Shown piece after piece: positions 38,401-49,195 of a stretch of 64,000 nucleotides of DNA. The notes under the pieces were generated by a model. That model saw only the letters and a program-made list of their open reading frames with translations. It was not told the DNA's origin and did not search any database. The translations under genes were made by a program, and so were the position numbers. Numbering within the stretch: the stretch's first letter is position 1; each line of letters opens with the position of its first letter. Source of the DNA: Symbiodinium natans (lineage: Eukaryota; Sar; Dinophyceae; Suessiales; Symbiodiniaceae); assembly GCA_905221605.1 (NCBI GenBank), contig CAJNDS010002375.1:100001-164000 (forward strand). The letters run 5' to 3'.

Positions 38401-41400
38401 TTTTGAGGATTCTGAAGGTTTGCTTCAGGGCCCAAAACATGGGACCATAGGGCGGACATCATCATGCAAGCTGCTCTCTCAACCTCTCAAGATCACGGCG
38501 CCGGCATTTTTGAAACATCTGGAAATCCATATGCAAAGGTGCGGAAACATCTCGGCTGAAGCAAACCCACCGGAAGCTCAGTCAGCAACCAGGCGTGATT
38601 CGCCGAGGCAGCCGTACTTCGAAAGAATCTAGCTCCATCAGCAGAACAAGACCGACAATTCCATAATCATCTTTGTAAGCCGGGTTTAGGGTTTAGGGTT
38701 TAGGGTTTAGGGTTTAGGGTTTAGGGTTTAGGGTTTAGGGTTTGTACCCTAAACCCATGCCCGTGTCCGACCTCAGCGCCTGCGACGACGTTGGTGTGTC
38801 CGCGCAGCTGCGCGGACAGCACAGCGCGGGGCGCTAATGTCCTCATCAATCTTCTGGGCTCTTCGTGGGGGAAACTAAAGTTCCTAAGACCTGCAAATAC
38901 CTTGAGAGAACTTGGGTGCGATGGGTACTGAAGGCAAGCTTTCAATCATTAGCTGCGCAAGCGTGGTCTGGGTGGATAGATCGAGGACATCGGGAGGCTG
39001 TTGATTGGAGACTTCGGTTTCCCGTTTCAGTTCGAGGTCTCTCTGGCTTCGCACCGGATTACGATGCCGCAACATAGTGATTGTGAGGAGCATGCTTCTG
39101 CTGCCAAGGAGTCCAGAGGCACAGTGGCCCAGAACCGAAACTGAGAAGGCGCTCCTCCTCCCAGCAGCATGCCAGTCCGCAGATCGCCTCTGTGGACGAC
39201 TGGGGGGGCGGGGGGGACATGGGATCCTGGCCATCAATTTCACACGGCTGGACTCTTAACGAAGGGAATGTTTCTAGACGAGCTACATTGCAGACAGTCC
39301 TTGAAGAAATGCAGGGAAGGGGGAAGCATGCAATCTTCGCTAGAGCTTCGGGGCAGCACGACACTGATTTTGCTTACAGACATCTTGACCGCAAGCCCCT
39401 AAACCCTAAACCCTAAACCCTAAACCCCCTTCTGAGGCTTGGGCGGAGGTTGGCCCGATGAGCTTCTCCAGCAGCTGACCCGTTCGGAGGCACCAGAGCA
39501 AGCACTGGCCGCCGGAGACCCATGCAACGCCTGGCTTCTGCAGTGCCAGCTCTGGGTGCTTAGGGTTTAAGGGCTTAGGTTTTAGGGTTTTAGGGTTCAA
39601 GGGTTTTAAGGGTTTTAGGGTTTAAGGGTTTAGGGTTTAGGGTTTTAGGGTTCAAGGGTTTTAAGGGCTTAAGGTTTCAGGTACTTCTTCGGATCTAAGT
39701 AGATGGTTCGAACTGCAAGCCTTCTACGCAGCACTGCACGCCCAAACAAACCTACCAGCGCATGTAGACACAACACATATACATACATACATGCATGCAT
39801 ACAAACAGACAGACATGAACATGAAACCAAAAAACTCATAAATACATAAAATACAATATATCTATACATATATAGATTCAAAAGCCGAGGTGGGTTCATC
39901 GGGGGGGGGGGGGGTGATGTATATGCGTGTATGTATGTAGATAGCTTAGAACAGTATGTAGTAGAGTAGTCTAGCAAGTACGCTGTATAGAACCCAGCAT
40001 CGGCAAACTGCAACTGCACTTTTGGGTCCCTACAGTGCCCTAAACCGCCCTCCTGTGCCCTGGGCGAGGTGTGTCCCGGTGGCTTTCTCTGTGGCTTCGA
40101 CTCTCACAAGGGTTTCAGGGCTTATGGGTAGTGATTACAAGTAGGCTTCACGAAATTGGGCCCTCTTTTTTGTTATTGTTACCATAGTTTCCATAATTAC
40201 CATAATGACTAGAAGTATTAAAATTGTTTTGACTACGACTACGTTGCTGCAATGGCAAATTTCAGGGGGGGGCAACTTGTGACAATCAGCCAGGGGCACA
40301 GCGCGACGAGTCCCAATCCACGTTGAAGCCTTTGACGCTGCCTGCTTTTAATTAAGTAATTAAACATACATACATACATGCATACATACATACATACATT
40401 CATATACATATATATACACACATATATATATATATGCACCATATATATATATATACATATATGTATATATATATATATATATATTATTCGGCCCTGCCTT
40501 TGGGGGCTCTTCCGGTCTATGAAGACTCGGGATGCAAGGCCTCGGCTGGTCTTTGAGGCCTCGATGCTGCTTTTAGGGCTTCGGGGTTTAGGGTTTAGGG
40601 TTTAGGGTTTAGGGTTTAGGGCTTAGAGGCCAGGGCTGAGTTTAGGGCTTAGGGGTTTAGGCCTTAGGGTTTCGGGTCGAGGGTTTAGGGGGGTCTGTGT
40701 GCTACAGACACATCGTGGGCAAGAGGAATCACATCAACAGCTAGCATCAGATTCTGATGACGGATTAAGAACTCGACATGCGCAAACATGACATCAACAT
40801 CAAAATCAATATCTATACTTATATTATATATATATATATATATATACATATATTATACTTATATATATATACATACACATCGATATATATATATATACCA
40901 TATAAATAAATAAATAAATAAATATATATATATATATATATTTCTGTATGTATATATGTTAGTCGAGACCCCCATCGCCTGCAGGAGCGCGCAGCGTGTG
41001 GAGGGTACGGCCGGTGGCTAAGTCCCAGACCCACACGGCACGGTCCCTGGACTCAGAAAGCACAAGGGAGTTCAGGGCAGAGTTTTTAAGGGTTTAGTAG
41101 GGTTTAGGATACTTAGGGTTTCGGGGTATGTAGAGTCGGGATAGGGCTTAGTAGGGTTTAGGGATATTTAGGGTTTAGGGTTGTAGTAGGCTTCGTTGAG
41201 TCACACCCAGGACCCCTCAACTACTTCCCGACCCTACAGAAGCAATCTGGTGGCCCGACTCGCCCGACTCAGCGCTCACCAAAGTCCGCCAGACCTTACC
41301 TTTCGGTGAACCCCCACATGCGCCGAAAACAATATCACAACTTGCCCAAGGCCCAAAAGACCCTTTTGTTTTTGAGCAAGGGACTTCTTTTGGGCCTAGA

Positions 41401-44139
41401 CTTGGCTGCACTTAGGAGGGTAGGTATTCATCGAGTTTCTTGCTGCCTTATTAAGAAACCGAGTAAACCCAAAAAGGCTCAGGATCTAAAGTTCAGTGAA
41501 GCACCACAAAGTAAACCCTAAACCCAATAAGACCCCAAACTCCGCTGGTCCGAGTGGCCAGCAGGTCACAAGGCGGCTGGTCTTCCAATGGACTTCTAAG
41601 CCACCATCCACCAGGTCATCGAGATCCCCATCCTCTCCTGGTTGGTTTCAGGGTTTAGGGTTTAGGGCTTCTACCGAAACTACTCAATAGAAGGTGGGGA
41701 AAACATAACATTTAATGCGGGGGAAGAATGTCGCCCCCCTATGTGACCCTAGGTCTCCTTAGTTGCCTATCATTGCCCACGTACTAACCTACGAAGCAGG
41801 AGGCGTGGTCTGCCTTCGAATTCTGACTTGGTATTTGCTTGCGCTATCGGTGGCAGGTCATGCTTCGGCTGCTATTCCTTCGCGGACTTGGCAGGGTGGC
41901 CTGACTTTTTTCGGTCACATCTCCGGCTAACCTCACGTCCCGCCGCTAGCGCTCAGGGTTTGCCATATGATGCGCGAGATTCCCATGACTCCCCGAGAGG
42001 GCATCAAAGGCACACATGGAAATCATCCTGTGCCCCTTTTTGGGAGGTTTAGGGTTTAGGGTTTAGGGTTTAGGGTTTAGGGTTTAGGGTTTAGGGTTCA
42101 GCAGCTCCGGGTCGAGCAATCTCTAGTAGAGCCGCTGTTTGGGCTCTTGAAAAAAACCCACCCACCCAGAGAATCCCAAAACATTAAGAAATAAAAAGTT
42201 TACATTTTTCCTCAGCAAGCCCTGTCCTCCAATCTCATTTGTTCTTTCTGCTCGTGCTCTTTGTCATTCTGCTTGGTTTCCATTCTGCTCGTGTGCGTTT
42301 CTTTCTGCTCGTATTCATTCTGCTCGTATTCGTTCTTTTTCTGATCTGCTCGTCTCGTGTTCGTTCTCGTTCTGCTCGTATTCATTCTGCTCGTATTCGT
42401 TCTCTCTCTGATCGATTTCTGTCCGCTCGTTTTCGTTGTTTTTCTTCTCGTATTCATTCTGTTCGTATTCGTTCTCTCTCTCTGCTCGATTTCAGTCTGC
42501 TCGTCTTCGTTCTCTCTCTGCTCGTAATCATTCTGCTCGTATTCGTTCTCTTTCTGCTCATATTCATTTTGCTCGTGTTCGTTCTCTTTCTGCTCGTATT
42601 CGTGCTTTTTCTGCACGTATTCGTTCTCTCTCTGCTCGATTTCAGTCCGCTCGTTTTCGCTGTCTTTCTGCTCGTACTGAGTCTGCTCGTACTCATTCTC
42701 TTTCTGCTCGTATTCATTCTGCTCGTATTCGTTCTCTCTCTGCTCGACGTCAGTCTGCTCGTATTCGTTCTCTTTCTGCTCATATTCACTTTGCTCGTGT
42801 TCGTTTTCCCCGGTGACCCTGCCTATTTTTGGCCGTCTTGTTGGTTGTGTTTGGCACACTTTAAGCTGCCTGGCTTCCACATGGTTGCTTTCCAATTAGT
42901 GCCCCGGTGACCTCGCCTCATGTTGGCTCCTGCTCGTAGGGTTTGATGAGAGGCCTAGAGGTTTGTCGTATGTCCCCTCTCTTCGTGCTCGTAGGGTTTG
43001 TCGTATGTCCCTCCCTTCATGCTCGTAGGGTTTGATGAGAGGTCTACAGGTTTGTCGTACGTCCCCTCCCTTCGTGCTCTTAGATTTTGTCGTATGTCGC
43101 CTCCCTTCGTGCTCGTCGGCTTTGTCGTATGTCCCTCTTTGTCTGCTTGCGGAGAATCCCAAGAATTATCCCCTCCCTTCGTGCTCGTCGGCTTTGTCGT
43201 ATGTCCCTTTTCTTCTGCTTGCAGAGAATCCCAAAACATTGAGAAATGTACGGGTTTATTTTAGAGGTTTGTCGTATGTCCCCTCCCTTCGTGCTCGTAG
43301 GGTTTGACGGGAGGTCTACAGGTTTGTCGTAGGCCCTCTTCCTTCGTGCTCTTAGGGTTTGTCGTATGCCTCCCTTCGTGCTCGTAGGGTTTGTCGTATG
43401 TCCCCTCCCTTCATGCTCGTATGGTTTGATGAAAGGTCTACAGATTCGTCGCATGTCCCTTCCCTTCGCGCTCTTAGGGTTTGGCGTATGTCCCCTCCCT
43501 TCGTGCTCGTCGGCTTTGTCGCATGTCCCTTGTCTTCGCGCTTGCTTTCCCCAGACCGAAGGTAGAACCAAAAGTGTTGGTCCGGATTGACAAAAAAACT
43601 AATTTGTTAACCTCATGTTTTGTTTTCCCCCACCCCACCCTCGAACCATTCCAGTTCGAGCCAATCCCCAACCCACCCTAGAACCAACTACCCGTATTCG
43701 TTCCCTCTCTGCTCGTATTTCTCTGCTCGTCGTTCTGCTTGCGTTCGTTCTCGGGGTGGGGGAGGGGTGGGGTGGGGGGGAAGCGGGGAAGCTGCCTGAC
43801 TGGTTGTTTGCGAAGCCCTCATCCAGGTTTCCAACCCCAGAATGGGGGTCCGGAAGTTTCCCCACCCCACCCTCGCACCACTCAAGATGAGAAAGACTGA
43901 GAAGGGGCTACCGCATTGCCCGGCCCGCAAAGGCTGCATCTTGATCTGGCCCAGACCCAGGTTTTCAAGCCCAGAATGAGGGTCTGGGCCAGAAGACGGA
44001 AGAGGGAGGGGGGGAGGGGGGGGGAGGGGGGAGGGGGCGGGGGGGGGAGGGGGAAAGAGGGGGGGGGGTGGGAAAGGGGGAGGGGGGGGGGGGGGTGGGG
44101 GGGGGGGGGGTGGGGGGGGGGGGGGGGGTGGGGGGGGTA

Positions 44140-44177
<38 letters not shown>

Positions 44178-47100
44178 GGGGGGAGGGGGCAAAAATCGAA
44201 AAAAGCCGAGGTACTGCCGTGGCCATTGGCAAAAAAAGCCGTGGCCGTTGGCAAAAAAGCCGTGGCCATTGGCAAAAAAGCCGTGGCCATTGGCAAAAAA
44301 GCCGTGGCCATTGGCAACTTTCCCGTGGCCATTGGCAAATGCCACTTGCCAATGGCCACGGCTTTTTTGCCAATGGCCACATTCCCCATTAAGGTTGGGG
44401 GGCATTTTGTGCGAATTGGGTTTGAAAAACCCATTTTGGCGACCAACCTTAATGACATTGGTGGCCATTGGCAAAAAAGCCGTGGCCATTGGCAACTTTC
44501 CCGTGGCCATTGGCGAATTTGCCAATGGCCACGGCTTTTTTGCCAATGGCCACGGCTTTTTTGCCAATGGCCACGGTTTTTTTGCCAATGGCCACGTTCC
44601 CCATTAAGGTTTAAATTATTATATGATAGAGAGAGTTTAGGGTTTAGGGTTTAGGGTTTAGGGTTTAGGGTTTAGGGTTTAGGGCCCTGGCCTTGTAAAC
44701 GGATGCTGCACACCTGCCGGTCGGCAGTCCACGCCGCAATGCGGCAGTCGGACCCCACTGTGACCTCGGAACTTAGACTGCCATCCTGCTGTTGCCCTAC
44801 TAGGGTTTAGAGTTTACGGTAGAGGGATTATAGGGTTTTCGGCTGTTTTTGGCACCCGCATAGATGGACGACGAGTTTAGGGCTTAGGCTCTAGGCTTTA
44901 GGGTTTGCTGTTAAGGGTTGAAAGAAAGACGTGCTGTGGCTTGCTGTGTTGGCTGGGCGTGCAAGTTCGGGCGCCTCTTTGAATTCACTGTTGCTTCGGC
45001 TGGGGCTTCCTGTGTTCTCACCAAGGTTCACTGCGAGCCGTGTCGCCCCAGTCCACTTCAGCATCAAGCACCATGCCTGCAAGACAACCACAGCCAACAC
45101 AAGCACCGAGCCGCTACCCTCAAATGCAGAGTCACCTCCGCCCGTGCCGTGCTGCTCGAGCTGTTTCAATCAATGGCTAACCACACACACACACCTACTC
45201 GGTATTGGGCCTAGACCTCTGCAGGAACCCCACGCCCTAGAGTGTGCAGCAGTGATACATTTTTTGGGCTAAAACCAATGCCATCCGGATGTTGTAGCTC
45301 CTCAGCTGGGGCACGTCACGGTTCAACATTGTCAGCCCTTTGGCTACAAGCCCTCTGCTGCAAAGGATCGGAAAAGGAGTTTATCAGCGGAACATTTCAG
45401 CACGCGTCAAGCCCTAAACCCTTGTGCAAGACGCTTCAAGACGCCGCCGAAACCCCGAAACCCTGCACCCTCAACCCCAAAAGCCGTCTTCGAGGATCCT
45501 GGAAAAGTCGTTGGGGTCAATGGGCATGGCTACCACTAGGCCATCCTACACGACCGTGAGCGCGCCTTCATGGGCAAGGATCCTGAGATGTGACGCAGGG
45601 AGATATAGGGTGCCTGTTTTTTTCGGAGTTCTTCGGGCAGGTAGTAGACATGAGTCAGGACCATGACCCTGGGCCATGAAGTATAAGATTCCGGGCTCTT
45701 GAGAGGACCCTCCACCGCGTTCCTGATGCCTCAGGATACCACCTGTTTCAAGTGCAACTGTATGTCTTTGGAAGCTGGGATGGTGCTTAACCAAAGTTGA
45801 AGCGCACAGCGCAGGCAAGCAAGAAACAAAGCCTCCAGGAGCCTAGAGCACAGCCACGGCGTGGCTGAAACACCTTGAGCAACCATCCCAAAACAAAAAC
45901 CCTAACTGAGCTTCTTATATATATACACACACATATATATATAACTACATGCCTGTATTAACATCTTGGTTATTACACTGCCATAGAATGATATTTGTCA
46001 GTTGTGTAGTGGTAGTCTTGCCCCGAACCTAAACCCCAAACCCAAACCCTAAACCCTAAACCCTAAACCCTAAACCCTAAACCCTAAACCCTAACCCTAA
46101 ACCCCAACCCTAAACCCTAAACCCTAAACCCTAAACCCTAAACCCTAAACCCTAAACCAGCCGGCCAGGCTTCGTATGCGAGGCGCGGCCGCAAGCCAAG
46201 TCCCAGAAGATGAAGAGGCCTCCAATGGGCACCCAGATGGGGGGTTTCCGGAATTAGGGTTTAGGGTTTAGGCTTTAGGGGTACGTTCTTGGGGTCCTTA
46301 CGGTAAGGGAATCCTACTCTTTGGGGGTCTCGATTAGGGTCCCCTATTATCGTAAACCCCCAAATGGGGCCATCATTTTGAGGGAACCGTCCGCAACACG
46401 AGCCCAGTGACCTGGTGTTTGAGGTTTTGTGGCACCCTGTGTGCTGACAGCAAGGATGGGCCTGGGAAGGTCAAGGAGGCTGCAGACAAGTGGTCCAGGG
46501 GCCTGGGTTTGGTGTCCTTGACTTTGTGTCGGTCTCAATCTTGTAATCTTACTCCCGACTAATAGGCTGCATCTTGTGTGGGAGCAAGCAGAGGAGCAGC
46601 GGCCCGCAACCCCTATACATCAAAGGACCACTGGCCAGATCTTCCATGTCCCTTCTTGGAGCTCAGTGTAGAATTCGAAGCTTTAGGGGGTCAGTTTCAA
46701 GAGCTACCTCCCTTTTTACGAAGGCCGAATGACCTGCGCGATCGTAGGTGGCAGCCTGTGAGCGCTCCCAATCCACCAACACCTGAGGTTTTGAGCGTTC
46801 AGTGTTTGAGATTTCTGAGGGCCGAACCAAGCCCTAACCCGAAACCCTAAAACCTAAACCCGAAACCCTAAACCCTAGATGGGATCAGGGCTCGACAAGC
46901 AAAACAAAAACGGGGGCTGCGACATTTCAGGGGCCCGAGAAGCCGCATCTTAGAACATCATGTTGTTTGCATGAAACCTTGCACTTGCCTCGGGTACTGA
47001 AACTGATTCGCATAGAACACGCCAGCCTTGTAGCTATCACTTGCTGGCCCTTTGGAAGCACGGTGCCTTCCTCAAGAAACCCGGGCAGTAGACTATACTT

Positions 47101-49195
47101 GCAGTCAAGATAGCAGACGTAATGTGCAGAACAAGACGAAGAGCCATTAGCGCGCCCGAACCCTGAATCTGCAAGACCCACCTCCCCCCCAGAACACAAC
47201 GCCCTCTTCAACCATCTTCAGCCCCAGGCGCATGGGAGCTTCCAAGTAAGGGCAGAGTCCCCAAAAAGAGCGTAAAGTACTGACCGATTACAACTCTAAT
47301 TAGTTACCTTACCTGCATGTATCTCCCGCTCGAAGTACCCATGACTTCTCAATTCAAGTGTCATGTTACAGGCTCAGGAGCCGGAAGCCCGTCAAAACAT
47401 GAGCAAGTCTGAAAAGTCCTTGGCTCCAAGCGCCGTTGATGATGCCCAAATGGCCGGTAAGGCAGTGTAAGCCTAGGCTCCGACTTCGGCCAGGTCCGGA
47501 TAGCCATTAGGCAACGGTATGCTTCGCCAGTAGACAGGTTTGCTTGAAGGAGGGGCCCGAATTTCGGCCGCGACGAACCCATCGCCATAATACATCGAGG
47601 TACTCTGGCGCGCTCTGACATCATATATCTAAAATAAAAAATAAACATACTAAATGTAAAATATCAGGACTACGACAGCTTTAACTGAAGTGTGCACTGG
47701 TGCAGCCACGCTGCAGCGACCCTCCTCCAGATCCCAGTGCCGAACGTTGTGGTTCATGTCTCCTCACGGATGCATCGGATCACATCGTGACTGAAATGCT
47801 ATGGTGACCCTTTTCCAAGAGACTTCGCCCGCCCTGCAAGCCCCCCGTACTCGTGACAGCAAGGCTCCCAATCCCCCTGCACTCTTGACAGAAGGACTAG
47901 AGCAGGCGACTCAGCTTCTCGGCCCCAGTGACACTGTATGCTATGGTGACTCTAAACCCTAAACCCTAAACCCTAAACCCGAAGCCCTAAACCCTAAACC
48001 CCGAAGTGGAAGAACCAGTGCTGTCCCGAGAGAGCTCGTCGGCCCTCCCAGTCCACCTCGAGGCCTCGCTGGAGGGCCCTCGTAGGTTTACCAGCGATAG
48101 GGCCGACGTTGTTAGGGTTTAGGGTTTAGGGTTTAGGGGTTAGGGTTTAGGGTTTAGGGTTTATGGTTTAGGGTTTAGGGTTTCAAGAACATCGGGTTAG
48201 GAAGTTAATTAGGGCTTCCGCACACGCACATCCTCCAGGCCAGCTTTGCCTCTGACGACGTTGTTTCGGAAACTATATGGGCCTTATTCATTAGAATAGG
48301 GTTTAGGGTTTAGGGTTTAGGGTTTTCGGGGTTAGTATAGTATAACTATTTACTGTATTACATGGTTATAAAGAACCTTAGAACCAAGGTTTTGGGGGTT
48401 AGTATAGTATAACTATGTACTACATGGTTAAAAAGAACCTTAGAACAAAACAGCTGAACTCCCTGCAAGCCCACTAACTGAACCGCAGTGCCAGTCCCGG
48501 AAGATACCTGACACGCCTGAGCAGCAACACCCAGATCCAAGGTTCCGAAATGCCGGATTCAAGACACTGTCCGGCCTGATACCGCCGGGCCGGCGGGAAG
48601 AAGGTTGCGCGCCAAAGCCCCTGAGCAGGAGTTGCAGTGGCAGAGACAAAGGCGGCGGGCAAGCAACGTTGCCCCGGAACTGCCCCTAAACCAAGGCCGA
48701 ACCTGAATAGTTTCGATTCTGGCCCGTGCTGGGGCTTTGTTGTGTAAGATTTTAAAGTACAGGACAACACACAGGCACACCTTCATGGCTCGCAGGTCGG
48801 GCCTAGTTGGTCAAGATTCGTCCAGAAGCAGTCAGCGACTGGCTTTCAACACTCAGGAACGCGCTGCACCGTAAAATCCACGAAGTCCTGAAAGCTCTCA
48901 TGCACCCTAGTGCGGGCTACCCTGTAACGCCTAAACCTGAAACCCACACCCTAAACCCTAAACCATAAACCCTAAACCCTGAACCCTAAACCCTACATCC
49001 CGCACCGGCAACCTGAAGGTGGCTTCGAGATTCGAGAGGCCAAACGAGCATATTAGGAACCCTAAGCCCTAAACCTTAAACCCTCAACCCTCCCTGAACC
49101 CTAAACTCTACCCCTAAACCCTAAACCCTAAACCCTAAACCCGCCCTCTCCACTCACCAAAGCCCAAGGCGCCGCGCTCGAGGTCCCAGAGGCGC
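32457..49195 (-). CDS. WD40-repeat protein, multi-exon, ends unresolved
   Basis: A minus-strand series of small exons spells WD40 beta-propeller repeats, a scaffold for protein interaction. The best-supported exons are 49195-49158 (RLWDLERGALGF), 48056-48026 (VDWEGRRALS), 46219-46166 (LFIFWDLACGRASHT), 45076-45039 (MVLDAEVDWGDT), 44764-44692 (VGSDCRIAAWTADRQ), 41637 to about 41570 (GGLEVHWKTSRL), 41051-40979 (SRDRAVWVWDLATGRTLHTL), 39530 to about 39440 (VSGGQCLLWCLRTGQLLEKL), 38807-38772 (LRGHTNVVAGAE), 37737-37669 (VSWEADRALS, LRLWDLK), 35388-35353 (VDWERGLAMSYR), 34825-34782 (NLLLCNLKTGDSSK), about 34156 (VDFSRRWEW), about 33174-33125 (QRAVAWTVTDGML) and 32490-32457 (DLATGAVCHLQ). In-frame joins with consistent phase are 48056 through 41637, 38807/37737 and 35388/34825. 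Donors are mostly GC, with GA and GT. No start or stop is assigned. More than one WD40 gene could be involved, because a spliced-leader relic lies at 37327. Several repeats have lost the WD dipeptide. Confidence 0.75.
32850..32940. repeat. Short repeat family C, copy 2
   Basis: AATTAGGGTCCCTTTCTTGG at one end and AAATGACCCTCATTTAGAGA at the other, with a GGGGCCCC centre. It lies beside an AT-rich tract at 32600-32720. Confidence 0.5.
33042..33101. repeat. Interstitial telomere-like array (CCCTAAA)
   Basis: Eight perfect CCCTAAA units downstream of a WD40-like exon on the minus strand, beginning within about 25-80 nt of it. Confidence 0.9.
33191..33381. mobile_element. Family A inverted-repeat element, 16 nt from a WD40-like exon
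   Basis: Left end GGAGGTTCATCGGTGGTGAT, right end CACTACCCATGAACCTTCGA. The interior contains a tandem duplication of about 58 bp (two copies of AGGGTAG...AACTGGTGATACCCTT). It ends 16 nt before the exon assigned to start at 33174 on the minus strand. Confidence 0.7.
34885..35010. repeat. Short repeat family C, copy 3
   Basis: Contains AAGTTCTCTACATTAGGTTCC near one end and AGGGACCCTGATTTAGAGAG near the other. These are inverted-like and related to sequences at 18640-18740 and 32850-32940. Confidence 0.5.
35389..37326. other. Intron-like stretch of the WD40 region with no recognised exon
   Basis: I see no domain-bearing frame between the spliced-leader relic and the VDW exon at 35388. A weak WD40-like reading (RSTRACSASLAMGDRQL) lies just upstream, at about 37400-37490 on the minus strand. 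The base composition is less telomere-rich than elsewhere. Confidence 0.35.
37327..37348 (-). other. Relict dinoflagellate spliced leader
   Basis: On the minus strand the 22 bases read TCCGTAGCCATTTT followed by GCCTCAAG. The known dinoflagellate trans-spliced leader is (A/G/T)CCGTAGCCATTTT followed by GGCTCAAG, so there is one substitution in 22. The leader is normally added to mRNA by trans-splicing and appears in genomic DNA only as SL RNA genes or as relics left when mRNA is reverse-transcribed and reinserted. There is no SL RNA gene context (no GT donor directly after CAAG, no Sm site seen), so a relic is the better reading. It lies within the WD40 region, 320 bp downstream of a WD40 exon. 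Confidence 0.8.
37669..38807 (-). other. Best-resolved WD40 repeat, split by one intron
   Basis: Exon 38807-38772 (12 codons, LRGHTNVVAGAE) joins exon 37737-37669 (23 codons, VSWEADRALSWADDATLRL then WDLK) at phase 0. The donor is GAG|GT and the acceptor CAG|G. Together they give GH, then the inner strands, then the D-x-LRLWDL end of a canonical WD repeat. The intron carries a perfect 60-bp TTTAGGG array. Confidence 0.82.
38683..38744. repeat. Intronic telomere-like array (TTTAGGG)
   Basis: Nine perfect TTTAGGG units in the intron between two halves of one WD40 repeat, starting within 30 nt of the exon end at 38772. Its orientation is CCCTAAA on the gene strand. Confidence 0.92.
40360..40490. 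repeat. AT-rich CATA/TA microsatellite
   Basis: CATA units pass into long TA runs. A similar TA/TAAA microsatellite lies at about 40810-40945. Both are in an intron of the WD40 region. Confidence 0.9.
41396..41516. repeat. Short repeat family E, copy 1
   Basis: Begins CTTGGCTGCACTTAGGAGGG and ends near CACCACAAAGTAAACC. It matches 55121-55232 over about 110 bp at roughly 80 percent by eye. One copy lies in the WD40 gene and one just downstream of the DUF4116 exons, so the family is dispersed. Confidence 0.75.
42049..42100. repeat. Telomere-like array (TTTAGGG)
   Basis: Seven TTTAGGG units at the edge of the satellite block that fills the WD40 intron. Confidence 0.9.
42212..42820 (-). repeat. 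Minisatellite with a continuous E/N/Y/Q-rich minus-strand frame
   Basis: Imperfect units built from TCTGCTCGTATTC and TCGTTCTCT repeat for about 600 bp. The minus strand is open from 42895 to 42212 and reads repeated ENEYEQ, NEYEQKENEYEQ and TEIEQRENE motifs, a charged polar repeat that would be disordered or coiled coil. Openness follows from the repeat unit containing no stop in that phase, so it is weak evidence of coding. Its position inside a WD40 intron argues for satellite. Related units recur at 43690-43760. Confidence 0.8.
42900..43535. repeat. Minisatellite of about 35-bp units
   Basis: About fourteen copies of a unit containing GTGCTCGTAGGGTTTGTCGT and ATGTCCCCTCCCTTC, with variants GGCTTTGTCG and GGTTTGATGAGAGG that suggest a higher-order structure. 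Minus-strand frames read REGTYDKADEHEGRG-type repeats. The AGGGTTT inside the unit overlaps the telomere-type motif. Confidence 0.85.
43991..44189. repeat. Poly-G tract about 200 bp long
   Basis: Nearly pure G with scattered A and T. Plus-strand frames are poly-Gly/Val and minus-strand frames are poly-Pro. Such a tract is a likely place for assembly or base-calling error. Confidence 0.9.
44215..44605. repeat. Fold-back array of a 21-bp unit
   Basis: The unit GCCGTGGCCATTGGCAAAAA repeats directly at about 44215-44340, inverted at 44345-44385, directly at 44460-44515 and inverted at 44519-44600. The centre carries CATTAAGGTTGG and CCAACCTTAATG as a further inverted pair. Single strands could form two nested long hairpins. 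It contains no supported coding. Confidence 0.88.
44636..44684. repeat. Telomere-like array abutting a WD40 exon donor
   Basis: Seven TTTAGGG units. On the gene strand the exon ends at 44692 and CCCTAAA begins within about 8 nt of the GC donor. Confidence 0.9.
46020..46158. repeat. Long telomere-like array (CCCTAAA)
   Basis: About 19 units with two short or variant units. The array begins about 8 nt inside the intron after the WD40 exon ending at 46166. Confidence 0.92.
46275..46375. repeat. Short repeat family B, one of four copies
   Basis: Carries TTGGGGTCCTTACGGTAAGG, a TACTCTTTGGGGGTCT middle and CCCCTATTATCGTAAACCCC. Related copies lie at about 10255-10345, 16490-16605 and 52265-52380. 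The copies differ by many substitutions and small indels, so the family is old. Confidence 0.6.
48113..48184. repeat. Telomere-like array (TTTAGGG)
   Basis: Ten TTTAGGG units with two variants, in the intron upstream of the WD40 exon at 48056. Confidence 0.9.
48320..48445. repeat. Tandem duplication of about 65 bp
   Basis: GGGGTTAGTATAGTATAACTA followed by a TACATGGTTA(T/A)AAAGAACCTT unit occurs twice in a row, at about 48328 and 48395, with a few substitutions. Confidence 0.8.

Larger units (their letters stand above)
41570..46219 (-). other. Block of consecutive WD40 exons joining in frame
   Basis: Exons 46219-46166, 45076-45039, 44764-44692 and 41637 to about 41570 join with phases 1, 0 and 1, using GC donors. 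They read a WD-dipeptide exon (FIFWDLACGR), a VDW exon, a terminal-strand exon (ending CSIRLQ) and another V-x-W exon (EDGDLDDLVDGG, then LEVHWKTSRL). The alternation of VDW-type and WDL-type exons means introns fall at the same two positions of successive repeats. The satellite block 42.2-44.6 kb is wholly inside the last of these introns. Confidence 0.75.

Noticed and set aside
42900-43535. CRISPR array
   Set aside because: The roughly 35-bp units are contiguous and have no unique spacers; the setting is eukaryotic.
43688-44607. Long proline-rich, glycine-rich and KKPWPLA-repeat frames on both strands
   Set aside because: They arise from the poly-G tract and the 21-bp fold-back unit. All phases are open because the repeats contain no stop codon.
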